Source of the DNA: Lacisediminihabitans profunda
GTDB lineage: Bacteria; Actinomycetota; Actinomycetes; Actinomycetales; Microbacteriaceae
DNA length: 64,000 bases
Direction of reading: 5' to 3'
Assembly (NCBI RefSeq): GCF_008040105.1
Contig: NZ_VRMG01000010.1
Coordinates: 62,001-126,000 of the forward strand
Part shown: piece after piece, positions 1 through 7,298 of the stretch
Position numbering within the stretch: position 1 is the stretch's first letter
Layout of the letters: the number at the start of each line of letters is the position of its first letter
Position numbers and translations under genes: made by a program
Notes under the pieces: model-generated
What the model saw: only the letters and a program-made list of their open reading frames with translations
Database searches by the model: none
What the model was told of the DNA's origin: nothing

Positions 1-393
1 GTCGAACGACGGCCCGAGCACGTACGCGGCAGCGGCGGGGAAGGAATCGAGCAGCGTCAGTAGCGCGGGGTCGACGAGGTCGCGCGAGCTTCCGGCCCGC
101 AAACTCGGGTTCATTCCGGCGAGGCGGTAGAGGTGCCCCCGTGAATCCCTATCGAGCCGCAATGCGCGCGCGATTGCATCGAGAACCTGCGACGAAGGAC
201 TGCGCTCGCGGCCCTGCTCGAGCCGCGCGTAGTAGTCAGCGCTGACCCCGGCCAGCACGGCCACCTCTTCACGACGGAGGCCGGCGACCCGGCGGGTTCC
301 GCGCCCACCCGCGAGGCCGGCTTCTTCCGGGTCGAGGTTGCCGCGGCTCGCTCGCAGGAATTCGCCCAATGCATTGCCAGTGAGAGTGTGCAC
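1..393 (-). CDS. MmyB-type XRE-family transcriptional regulator (N-terminal part, cut by window edge)
   Basis: Reading from a GTG at 393-391, 131 codons run off the left edge. Residues ~8-75 form an XRE helix-turn-helix containing RRVAGLRREEVAVLAGVS, followed by YYARLEQGRE, the signature of the MmyB-like group. Members usually carry a C-terminal MmyB ligand-binding domain, of which only the first ~40 residues are visible. These regulators commonly sit next to SDR oxidoreductase genes and repress them; here an SDR lies at 2114-2857. The gene is divergent from the alkC-like gene, and a near-perfect palindrome (420-452) sits between the two starts, so autoregulation is likely. Family assignment is firm; ligand and target are inferred. 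Confidence 0.88.
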   Translation of the reverse strand, partial: MHTLTGNALGEFLRASRGNLDPEEAGLAGGRGTRRVAGLRREEVAVLAGVSADYYARLEQGRERSPSSQVLDAIARALRLDRDSRGHLYRLAGMNPSLRAGSSRDLVDPALLTLLDSFPAAAAYVLGPSFD

Positions 394-419
394 TATGCCA
401 ACCTAGTCGCGAGGTCTCG

Positions 420-452
420 CGGTTCCCTAGGTGCGGTGCACCTAGGGAACCG
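420..452. promoter_or_regulatory. 14-bp-arm palindrome between divergent regulator and alkC-like gene (putative operator O1)
   Basis: Arms 420-433 and 439-452 are perfect inverted repeats around a 5-base centre. The core CTAGGTGCGGTGCACCTAG (427-445) recurs, as variants, at 1637-1654 and 1673-1691. It lies 27 bases upstream of the regulator's GTG and 65 bases before the alkC-like ATG, where an operator for both would be expected. Binding by the neighbouring XRE protein is inferred. Confidence 0.6.
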
Positions 453-517
453 CGGCCTCCTGCGCCCCGGGTAGTTGGGGCAATCTGAGGTGACAGCCGC
501 AAACAGAGAGCCGACCC

Positions 518-1627
518 ATGCCCTTCGCCGACGAACTCATCGGACCCCACACGGCCAACGCCCTGGTGCGGGCGATCCATGTCGCGGCGCCGACCGCAGC
601 GCTGACCAGCCTGCAATCGGCGTCGACGAGTCTGGCGCCCCTCTCTCTGCGCGAACGAAGCGACCTGCTCAGAGACGCCCTTCTTCTTGACCTGCCCGGC
701 GACTATGGATCGTTCGTCGCGACGATCCGGCGGGCCCAGCACGGTGGTCCGATGTTCGGCGGCTGGTTGATCTGGCCTGTCACGGGAGCTGTGGCCACTA
801 AGGCCATCGGGGAGAACACCGGCGCAGCCTTCGACGACGCCCTGCAACTGCTTGCCGAACTCACCTCGCGGCTCACCTCCGAGTTTGCGATCCGCAGCCT
901 GCTCGACCACGACCTCGATCGGGCGCTCTCCGTGATCCAGACCTGGACCGCATCTCCCGACGTCGATATCCGACGCCTCGCCTCCGAGGGCACCCGTGCC
1001 TTCCTGCCGTGGTCGACACGGGTGCAAGGGCTCCTGACCCACCCGCGGGCGACACTGCCGATCATCACCGCGCTCTACCGCGACCCCAGCGAATACGTGC
1101 GGCGTTCGGTCGCCAACCATCTCAACGACCTCAGCCGTCAGCAACCGGCGATCGTCGTCGAGACGGCGCGGGCCTGGCTCGCGCACCCCGACGAGAACAC
1201 CGCGCGACTGGTCGCCCGCGGGCTGCGGACACTGATCAAGCGCGGCGACCCCGACGCCCTGTCGCTGCTCGGGTTCGCTCCGGCAGTGTCGATCGCCGTC
1301 GACGGCCCCGTTCTGGATGCCGCGGCTGTATCCTTCGGCGGAACCGCGCGTTTCGCCGTCGGCGTGACCAACAACGGTGACGTGCCGGCCCGCCTGGCCA
1401 TCGACTACATCGTGCACCACAGGAAGGCCAACGGCACACAGACCGGCAAGACGTTCAAGCTGACCACCGCGACGCTTGCACCGGGCGATCGCCTCGATCG
1501 CACGCGTAGCCACTCATTCCGCGCGATCACGACTCGCCGCTACTATCCCGGACCGCACGCCATCGAACTGCAGGTGAACGGCATCGTGATGGGACGAGCG
1601 GAGTTCGAGCTCCTGCCTGAGGCGTGA
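518..1627 (+). CDS. alkC: DNA alkylation repair protein, AlkC/AlkD HEAT-repeat superfamily
   Basis: 369 residues. The middle (about 100-260) has the HEAT-like helical repeats of the AlkC/AlkD DNA glycosylases, with RRLASEGTRAFLPWSTR and SEYVRRSVANHLNDLSR as the most recognisable blocks. These cytosolic enzymes excise alkylated bases such as 3-methyladenine without base flipping. The C-terminal ~110 residues look like an all-beta Ig-like domain (VSFGGTARFAVGVTNNGDVPARL), as found in the AlkC-alpha branch. The ATG at 518 is preceded only by a weak purine stretch. It is divergent from the MmyB-type regulator and shares the palindrome at 420-452. Assignment to AlkC rather than AlkD rests on the Ig-like tail and is moderately sure. 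Confidence 0.82.
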   Translation: MPFADELIGPHTANALVRAIHVAAPTAALTSLQSASTSLAPLSLRERSDLLRDALLLDLPGDYGSFVATIRRAQHGGPMFGGWLIWPVTGAVATKAIGENTGAAFDDALQLLAELTSRLTSEFAIRSLLDHDLDRALSVIQTWTASPDVDIRRLASEGTRAFLPWSTRVQGLLTHPRATLPIITALYRDPSEYVRRSVANHLNDLSRQQPAIVVETARAWLAHPDENTARLVARGLRTLIKRGDPDALSLLGFAPAVSIAVDGPVLDAAAVSFGGTARFAVGVTNNGDVPARLAIDYIVHHRKANGTQTGKTFKLTTATLAPGDRLDRTRSHSFRAITTRRYYPGPHAIELQVNGIVMGRAEFELLPEA

Positions 1628-1636
1628 CCGCCGACA

Positions 1637-1691
1637 GGGTGCGGCGCACCTAGGTTCCTCCGGCCTTCTTCCCTCGGTGCACCGCACCGAG
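1637..1691. promoter_or_regulatory. Two further copies of the GGTGCGGYGCACC operator (O2 and O3) before the monooxygenase-SDR pair
   Basis: GGGTGCGGCGCACCTAGG at 1637-1654 and CTCGGTGCACCGCACCGAG at 1673-1691 share the dyad of the palindrome at 427-445. On the opposite strand the second reads CTCGGTGCGGTGCACCGAG, differing from O1 only at the mirrored third and third-last positions. Their centres are about 38 bases apart, and they end 46 bases before the ATG at 1738. The likely meaning is that the MmyB-type regulator also controls this pair. Confidence 0.6.
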
Positions 1692-1737
1692 ACTGGAAAC
1701 CAGACCCTGCATGACTGACAGAGAGAGCTGCCCCATC

Positions 1738-2046
1738 ATGACCGAGATCCTCGAAGTGACCACCCTCCGCCCGGCCGCCGGCCGCACTGCCGCCGACTTC
1801 GTCACGGCCAACGCCGACATCGACGAATACCTGGCGCGCCAGCCCGGCTTCGAATGGCGCCGGATCCTCGAAACCGGCGACGGCACCATCATCGACATCG
1901 TCGCGTACGACAGCATGGAACACGCCCGCGCCGGTGCCGCCGGCATCAGCGGCGAAATGGCCGGCTCGCCCGTGCACGCCACCATCGACCACTCCAGCGT
2001 CGACTGGAACCTGACGACCGTGCTGCACCGCGTCGATGGCAACTGA
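1738..2046 (+). CDS. Small ABM/dimeric alpha-beta-barrel protein (putative monooxygenase fold)
   Basis: 102 residues from the ATG at 1738, which has the purine-rich GAGAGAG seven or more bases upstream; an earlier in-frame ATG at 1711 lacks one. The sequence has the layout of antibiotic-biosynthesis-monooxygenase-like (dimeric alpha-beta barrel) proteins: an N-terminal strand EILEVTTLRP, a helix starting AADFVTANADIDEYLARQPGFEWRR cut here into its two halves, and an IIDIVAYDSMEHA strand-helix. No catalytic residue can be pointed to. It ends 67 bases before the SDR gene at 2114 and is preceded by two operator-like repeats, so both are probably one unit under the MmyB-type regulator. Function is unknown beyond the fold. 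Confidence 0.65.
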   Translation: MTEILEVTTLRPAAGRTAADFVTANADIDEYLARQPGFEWRRILETGDGTIIDIVAYDSMEHARAGAAGISGEMAGSPVHATIDHSSVDWNLTTVLHRVDGN

Positions 2047-2113
2047 GATCGCCCACCGCGTACCGCCCAATCGCGGGCGACTCCCGCGCAACCCCACACC
2101 TCAACGAGACCTC

Positions 2114-2857
2114 ATGACCACGACCACGCCCCACGACGGCGGAGCCGTTCTCATCACCGGCGCGAGCAGCGGTATCGGCGAAGCGACCGCGAGGCACCTC
2201 GCGTCGCTCGGCTACCCGGTCGTGCTCGGCGCCCGGCGTACCGACAAGCTCGCCGCCGTGGTCGACGGGATCAGGACGGCCGGAGGTCGTGCCGACTGCG
2301 CCGAACTCGACGTGACCGATCTGGCCAGCGTGCAGGCCTTCGCCGAGACAGCGCTGGCGCTGCACAGCCGTATCGACGTGCTCGTCAACAACGCCGGCGT
2401 TATGCCGCTGTCGCAGCTTAACGCTCTGCGCATCGACGAGTGGAACCAGATGATCGACGTGAACCTACGCGGTACGCTGCACGGCCTCGCCGTGGTGCTG
2501 CCGCTGATGGAGGCGCAGGGACACGGTCACATCGTCAACGTCGCGTCCGTTTCGGGTCACCGGGTCGACCCGACGGCAGCGGTCTACAGTGCGACGAAGT
2601 TCGCCGTGCGCGCGCTCTCGGAGGGACTGCGCCAGGAGAGCACCGTAGTGCGTGTCACGGTGATCAGTCCCGGCCTCACGGTCAGCGAACTCGCCGACCG
2701 TGGCGGCGACGAAGCCAGCCAAGCCGCCGCGCAGGCCGCGACCCGGCAACTGGGGTTGCCGGCATCTGCTGTCGCTGAAGCCATCGGCTACGCGGTCGCC
2801 CAGCCCAGGTCGGTAGATGTCAACGAGATCGTCATCCGGCCGACGCTGCAAGGGTGA
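2114..2857 (+). CDS. SDR family oxidoreductase (classical short-chain dehydrogenase)
   Basis: 247 residues from the ATG at 2114, the usual length for a classical SDR. An upstream in-frame ATG at 2036 overlaps the previous gene and would add a non-homologous leader. The dinucleotide-binding motif TGASSGIG is near residue 17, NNAG near 92, and the catalytic Ser and YSATK pair near 145-162. The protein should be a cytosolic NAD(P)(H)-dependent carbonyl or alcohol oxidoreductase; the substrate cannot be read from the sequence. SDR genes are the usual partners of MmyB-type regulators, and the operator repeats at 1637-1691 lie upstream of the unit. Confidence 0.9.
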   Translation: MTTTTPHDGGAVLITGASSGIGEATARHLASLGYPVVLGARRTDKLAAVVDGIRTAGGRADCAELDVTDLASVQAFAETALALHSRIDVLVNNAGVMPLSQLNALRIDEWNQMIDVNLRGTLHGLAVVLPLMEAQGHGHIVNVASVSGHRVDPTAAVYSATKFAVRALSEGLRQESTVVRVTVISPGLTVSELADRGGDEASQAAAQAATRQLGLPASAVAEAIGYAVAQPRSVDVNEIVIRPTLQG

Positions 2858-2923
2858 TTGTCTGATGGCTGGCGCGGCCGCTGGGGCCGGGCGCGGGCGG
2901 CTGGACCTCCCGTGTGACCGGGC

Positions 2924-3262
2924 TCAAGCAGGGGGCCGGGGAGACGAATTGCGGAGGTCTTGCGCATTGAGCCATTCTGCGAAGGTGGCGATCCCTGTTT
3001 GCGCGGTGCTGTCCGGGAGCAGCGCTCCGGTGCGCATTGCGGTGCCCATGACGCCAGGCAGCGGGATGGAGACGATCGTCCCGGGGAGTCCTGCCGCGTC
3101 AGCGTACGCACGGGCGAGTTCGATGAGGTGTTCTGCCTGCGGGCCGGCGAGGTCCCGGGAGCGGCCGACGGCGGAGCCTTCTGCAAGCTCGATCAGGCGG
3201 TTGGCGACTTCTCTGGCTGCGATGGGCTGAGTGCGCATCACGGGAATGACACGAATCGGACC
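2924..3262 (-). pseudogene. C-terminal remnant of an atypical SDR (NmrA/NAD(P)H-binding family), 5' end missing
   Basis: About 110 residues starting around PVMRTQPIAAREVANRL and containing AGPQ and the FAEWL tail match the C-terminal third of the ~290-residue NmrA-like SDR oxidoreductases. The Rossmann-fold N-terminus (GATG motif) is absent. Reading upstream, homology stops near 3262, where a truncated aldehyde dehydrogenase begins on the other strand. The open frame continues to 3319 only because it shadows that gene. No plausible start and ribosome site exist at the junction, so I call it a remnant. Confidence 0.7.
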
Positions 3263-4176
3263 CAGCTTCGCCCGCCGACCTCGCGCCGTTGACGGCACCG
3301 ATCCTCGCCGCCGCAGCACAGGTTGCTGGACTGCCCGACGGGGTGCTCAACATCGTGTACGGGTCTGGACCTGTCGTGGGGGAGGCCATGTCCGCCCATC
3401 CCGGCATCGACATGATCTCCTTCACCGGCTCCACCGCTGCAGGCAAACGCATCTCCGTTGCAGCGTCGGCCACGGTGAAACGCGTCGGGCTGGAACTCGG
3501 AGGCAAGACCGCGAATATCGTGCTTGAGGGCGCAGACATCGACGCCGCCGTCGATGCAACGCTGATGAACATCTTCAGCAACAGCGGCCAGGCCTGCGGA
3601 GCATGGGCGAGACTTCTCGTCCCGGCGGCCCTGCACGACGAGATCGTCGGCAAGCTCGTCGCCGGAGCCGCCGCCTATGCGGTAGGCGATCCGAATGCGG
3701 AAACGACCCGGGTAGGACCGGTCGCTTCGGAGGCTCAGTGGGAACGCGTCAACGGATACATCGAGCGAGGGATCGCCGAAGGAGCGACCGTCGCTATCGG
3801 CGGACCCGGGCGAATTCCGGGATTCGAAAACGGAGCGTTCATACGCCCGACCATCTTCACCAACGTCGACCCTGGCGCCACAATTGCGCAAGAGGAGATT
3901 TTCGGGCCCGTATTGACGGTCATCGCGTATGCTCGCGAAGAAGACGCCATCGCGATCGCCGACGGCACCGTCTACGGCCTGACCGCGTCCATCTACGGTG
4001 AGCACCAGCACGCCCTCGCCATCGCAAAGCGCTTGCACGTGGGTCAGGTCTACATCAACGGGGCCGACTTCAACCCCCTCGCCCCCTTCGGCGGCTATAA
4101 GCAGTCGGGAAACGGCCGCGAGATGGGCCATGCCGGCCTCGAAGAATTCACCGAGGTCAAAGCGATCCAGCTCTAG
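3262..4176 (+). pseudogene. Aldehyde dehydrogenase missing its N-terminal ~170-180 residues
   Basis: Homology starts in the middle of the ALDH fold, at about ADLAPLTAPIL. The stretch carrying the WNFP and NAD-contacting Lys motifs is gone, and an in-frame stop lies at 3247-3249. Counted from the TTG at 3289, the general-base Glu is residue 69 (LELGGK) and the catalytic Cys is residue 103 (SGQAC). EEIFGPVL and the FGGYKQSG end are intact, so the remaining 295 residues are not otherwise eroded. A full-length protein would be about 475 residues. Without the cofactor-binding half it should be inactive. The truncation is recent enough that the frame is still open. Confidence 0.75.
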
Positions 4177-4240
4177 AAGCTCATTTCGCGAGAGGTATCC
4201 GTTCGCGGCGGGAGACGGGGAAAGTGGGTGGGCCGAGGAC

Positions 4241-4290
4241 AGCGGATAAGATCCGTCGGTCAGGGCTTCAAGTCCCCCCCGCCCCACCGA
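4241..4290 (+). other. tRNA 3'-half-like fragment (possible recombination scar)
   Basis: The run contains CGGATAAGATCCG, then GTCGGTCA, a T-loop-like TTCAAGT and a pyrimidine-rich end finishing in CACCGA. This resembles the anticodon arm, T arm and acceptor end of an actinobacterial tRNA. The T-stem does not pair properly, the anticodon loop is about four bases short, and there is no 5' half. It is not a functional tRNA; it could be an attachment-site scar. Confidence 0.3.
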
Positions 4291-4329
4291 GAAGCCCATC
4301 CGCTGGCCCCTGCACCCCGCGACATCCGT

Positions 4330-4383
4330 GAGTGGGCAATAGTGGCGCCACTGCTGCGCATTTGGCGCCACTTTTGCCCACTC
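4330..4383. repeat. Long imperfect inverted repeat in the 4177-4498 gap
   Basis: Two nested arm pairs face each other: GAGTGGGCAA (4330-4339) with TTGCCCACTC (4374-4383), and AGTGGCGCCA (4341-4350) with TGGCGCCACT (4363-4372). The hairpin would have a 12-base loop. No T-run follows on either side. It may terminate transcription from the aldehyde dehydrogenase remnant or be an extragenic palindrome. The rest of this 320-base gap shows only the tRNA-like scrap. Confidence 0.55.
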
Positions 4384-4498
4384 GGTGCGCAACGCGGTCC
4401 AGAACGCTGGGCGGCAATGCACGCGCCGCTTCGCCTTCCGTGGCCTGGAGCGGTGAGCCAATGTCACCGGAGAGCCCGCTAGCGGTACGGTTGGCACC

Positions 4499-5497
4499 AT
4501 GCGAGCCGGCACCGGAGTCGAGCGTGGGGAGTCGAACGCGCTGCCGCGCTCGGCGCAAGAATCAACGAGGAACCTTGCGATCGACCGCTTCAGGGGCGTG
4601 CTCGTGATCCTGATGGTGGGCGGCGACTATCTCAGCGGCGTTCAGATCGTTCCCGCGTTCCTCAAGCACGCCCCCGACATCGGCTTCACCGTGGCGGACA
4701 CGGTCGCCTCAGCCTTCGTGTTCGTCGTCGGTTTGAACTATGGCCCCTCCTTCACGCGGCGGGCCCGGGACGGCACCGCGGCCGCCTATCGGCATTTCAT
4801 CGTCAGGTATCTCGCCCTGATCGGCATCGGCGCCCTCATCGCGGGCGGGACGACGGCATCCGGTGTGCCCACCGACTGGGGAGTGCTTCAGGCTCTCGGG
4901 GTGGCCGGCCTGATCTGCCTGGCGGTGGTCCGGCTTCCGACCTGGGCGCGCTTCGTCATCGGAGTGCTGCTGCTCATCGCCTACCAGTACGTGCTCGGTG
5001 TGTCGATGCTCGCGACCGTCCTGCACAGCGTGCACGGGGGTCTGTTCGGCGCGCTGTCCTGGGCGGCGCTACTGGTGCTGTCCACGGCGGTGGCGGATGT
5101 CTGGCGCAGCGGGCGCGCCCCCTACGCCGTCTGCTGCGCCGCGCTGGCCGTCGCGGCGACACTCTCCGCGCTGATCGTGCCGGTGAGCAAGAATCGGGTG
5201 TCGCTGAGCTTCGTCTTGATCACCCTGGCGATCAGTGCCATCGTCTTCCTGGCGTTCGAGTTCGGCGCCCGATTCGCCTCGGCGGCCACCGGACTCTTCT
5301 GCTGGTGGGGCGAGAACTCGCTCGCGCTCTACTTCCTGCATCTGGTGATTCTCTCCCTCGTCGTGGTGCCGCCCGTGGCGTGGTGGTACACGGCGGCACC
5401 CGGCTGGCTCGCCGCGCTGCAACTGATCGTCATCCTCACCGTGCTGTCCGCGGTGGCCTGGTGGCTGCACCGGCGCAGTCTGCGGCTCGGGCTGTAG
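4499..5497 (+). CDS. HGSNAT/DUF1624-like polytopic membrane protein
   Basis: 332 residues, with an N-terminal RNLAIDRFRGVLVILMV block followed by roughly nine hydrophobic segments. The R-x-x-x-DxxRG start and the membrane layout match the heparan-alpha-glucosaminide N-acetyltransferase catalytic-domain group (DUF1624 and related acyltransferase-like proteins), which move acetyl groups across the membrane onto sugars or cell-wall polymers. The segment WWGENSLALYFLH near residue 265 is also typical of this group. The ATG at 4499 has no clear ribosome site. It stands alone between the truncated dehydrogenase and the permease. The acceptor is unknown. Confidence 0.6.
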   Translation: MRAGTGVERGESNALPRSAQESTRNLAIDRFRGVLVILMVGGDYLSGVQIVPAFLKHAPDIGFTVADTVASAFVFVVGLNYGPSFTRRARDGTAAAYRHFIVRYLALIGIGALIAGGTTASGVPTDWGVLQALGVAGLICLAVVRLPTWARFVIGVLLLIAYQYVLGVSMLATVLHSVHGGLFGALSWAALLVLSTAVADVWRSGRAPYAVCCAALAVAATLSALIVPVSKNRVSLSFVLITLAISAIVFLAFEFGARFASAATGLFCWWGENSLALYFLHLVILSLVVVPPVAWWYTAAPGWLAALQLIVILTVLSAVAWWLHRRSLRLGL

Positions 5498-5636
5498 TCG
5501 CCGCGACACGCGGACTGACTTGTCGACGGCCAATTCGGGTCGACTGGGGTGTGGGCGGCGCTAGGTTTGGCTCGACATATTGGGTGTCATCGGCGGGGCG
5601 CATCAGGCACCCGCCGGACAGATCTGAAAGGCAAAG

Positions 5637-7136
5637 ATGCCAGAAGAAAAGCCCGAAGGCAGAACCCTTGGTGACAGCGAACACCTTGAGGCCCTCGGTT
5701 ACCAGGATTCCTTCCACCGGTCGATGAGTCTGTGGGGCAACTTCGCCCTCGGCTTCACCTACCTCTCGCCCCTCGTCGGGGTCTACTCGCTCTTCGCACT
5801 CGCGCTCAGTGCCGGCGGCCCGCCGTCGATCTTCTGGCTCGTGATCGTGGGTTCCGGCCAGCTGCTCGTGTCCCTCGTGTTCGGCGAGGTCGTGTCGCAG
5901 TATCCGATCCACGGCGGCATCTATCCCTGGACGCGCCGGCTCTGGGGTCGGCGTTACGCCTGGATGGCCGCGTGGATCTACATCTGGGCCATGATCGTGT
6001 CGATCACCGCGATCGCGGAATTCGGCAGCGGATTCTTTGCCAGCCTGTTCGGCTTCGTCCTGACCAAGGAGATCACCCTCCTGCTCTCTCTCGTGTTGCT
6101 CCTCGTCGCGCTCGGGCTCAACTTCACTGGAACGAAGACTCTCGCCCGGGTCGCCAAGATCGGGCTTGCGGCTGAACTCGTCGGCGTGATCGGTGTCGGG
6201 CTCTACCTGCTGATCTTCCAGCGGCACCAGGGCTTCGAGGTGTTCTTCAACAGCATGGGCGTGGAGGGGAAGGGCAGCTACTTCGGCGCCTTCCTCGGCG
6301 CAGCGCTCGCCGGACTGTTCCTGTTCTACGGCTTCGAGGCCTGCGGGGATGTCGCGGAGGAGGTCGAGAACCCGGCACGGCAGATACCGAAGGCCATGAT
6401 CATGACGATCCTCGTCGGCGGAGTCTCCGCGCTGTTCGCGTTCGGCGGCTACGTGCTCGCCGCGCCAGACCTCGCGTCGATCGTCAGCGGCAAGGACCCG
6501 GATCCGATCCCGCACATCCTCGCATCGAGTCTCGGTTCGGTGGGGGAGAAGATCTTCCTGGTGGTGGCACTCACCGCCTTCCTGTCCTGCGTGCTGAGCC
6601 TGCAGGCCGCGGCGAGCCGGCTGCTGTTCTCCTTCGGACGCGACGGGATGGTCCCCGGCCACCGCTGGCTGGCGAGGGTCTCGCCCAAGAGCAAGGTGCC
6701 GATCAACGCACTCATCGTGGCGTGTGGCATCCCGGTGCTCATCTGCCTGCTCATCTACGTCGGCCCGGATGGGCTGCTCAACCAGGTCACCGCGTTCGCG
6801 GTCATCGGTATCTACGTGGCATTCCAGGCCGTGGTTCTCGCCTCCCTCCGGCAGCGGCTCAAGGGCTGGCGGCCGGCCGGGCCGTTCAACCTCGGTCGCG
6901 TCGGCTTCGCGGTGAACGTCGCGGCGCTGCTGTACGGGATCGCCGCGATGCTGCTGCTGGCCTGGCCCGGCCGCAGCGGAGTGATTCTCAACGACTGGAT
7001 CGTGCTGATCGGACTGGGCGTCGTCGTCGGCACCGGCCTGCTCTACCTTTTCCTGGCACGGCCCGACCGCCACTCCGACGCCCCCCAGGGCGACGCCGTG
7101 CAGGTCGCCGAGATGCTGCGAGGCCTCTCGAAGTAG
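5637..7136 (+). CDS. APC-family amino acid permease
   Basis: 499 residues with about twelve hydrophobic segments and the APC-superfamily N-terminal layout: a SMSLWGNFALGFTYLSP segment, then EVVSQYPIHGGIYPW near residue 90, which corresponds to the helix 2-3 region of GABA/choline-type permeases. AAASRLLFSFGRDGMVPGHRWLARV near 325 is the conserved loop that precedes helix 9 (split here: AAASRLLFSFGRDG, then MVPGHRWLA). AAAGG at 5629-5633 serves as the ribosome site for the ATG at 5637. It is a plasma-membrane transporter for amino acids or amines; the substrate cannot be assigned. Transcription probably ends at the palindrome at 7203-7233. Confidence 0.85.
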   Translation: MPEEKPEGRTLGDSEHLEALGYQDSFHRSMSLWGNFALGFTYLSPLVGVYSLFALALSAGGPPSIFWLVIVGSGQLLVSLVFGEVVSQYPIHGGIYPWTRRLWGRRYAWMAAWIYIWAMIVSITAIAEFGSGFFASLFGFVLTKEITLLLSLVLLLVALGLNFTGTKTLARVAKIGLAAELVGVIGVGLYLLIFQRHQGFEVFFNSMGVEGKGSYFGAFLGAALAGLFLFYGFEACGDVAEEVENPARQIPKAMIMTILVGGVSALFAFGGYVLAAPDLASIVSGKDPDPIPHILASSLGSVGEKIFLVVALTAFLSCVLSLQAAASRLLFSFGRDGMVPGHRWLARVSPKSKVPINALIVACGIPVLICLLIYVGPDGLLNQVTAFAVIGIYVAFQAVVLASLRQRLKGWRPAGPFNLGRVGFAVNVAALLYGIAAMLLLAWPGRSGVILNDWIVLIGLGVVVGTGLLYLFLARPDRHSDAPQGDAVQVAEMLRGLSK

Positions 7137-7202
7137 AGCGCAACGGCGGACGCCACTCTGCCTCACGGAGGGAGTCGTGTCACGCCTGGGCGGGAAAATG
7201 TG

Positions 7203-7233
7203 CTCGCGGAGGGAGTCGGACTCCCTCCGCGAG
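7203..7233. terminator. 15-bp-arm palindrome between convergent permease and HAD-GH65 genes
   Basis: CTCGCGGAGGGAGTC and its exact inverse are separated by a single base. It lies between two convergent stop codons (7136 and 7299), so it probably acts as a terminator for both. A partial copy of the left arm (CACGGAGGGAGTC) precedes it at about 7163-7175. No long T-run is present. Confidence 0.6.
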
Positions 7234-7298
7234 ACCGTTTCCCCCGCCACCGGCGAGAGTTGCGCAGCGAGAGCCGTGAGGCGCGGGGCACTGTGCCC

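Noticed and set aside
4225-4290. Functional tRNA gene before 4290
   Set aside because: The T-stem mispairs, the anticodon loop is short and there is no D arm or 5' acceptor strand, so only a fragment is reported.
5436-7250. 604-residue minus-strand open frame over the permease
   Set aside because: It covers a recognisable permease on the other strand and has no domain pattern.
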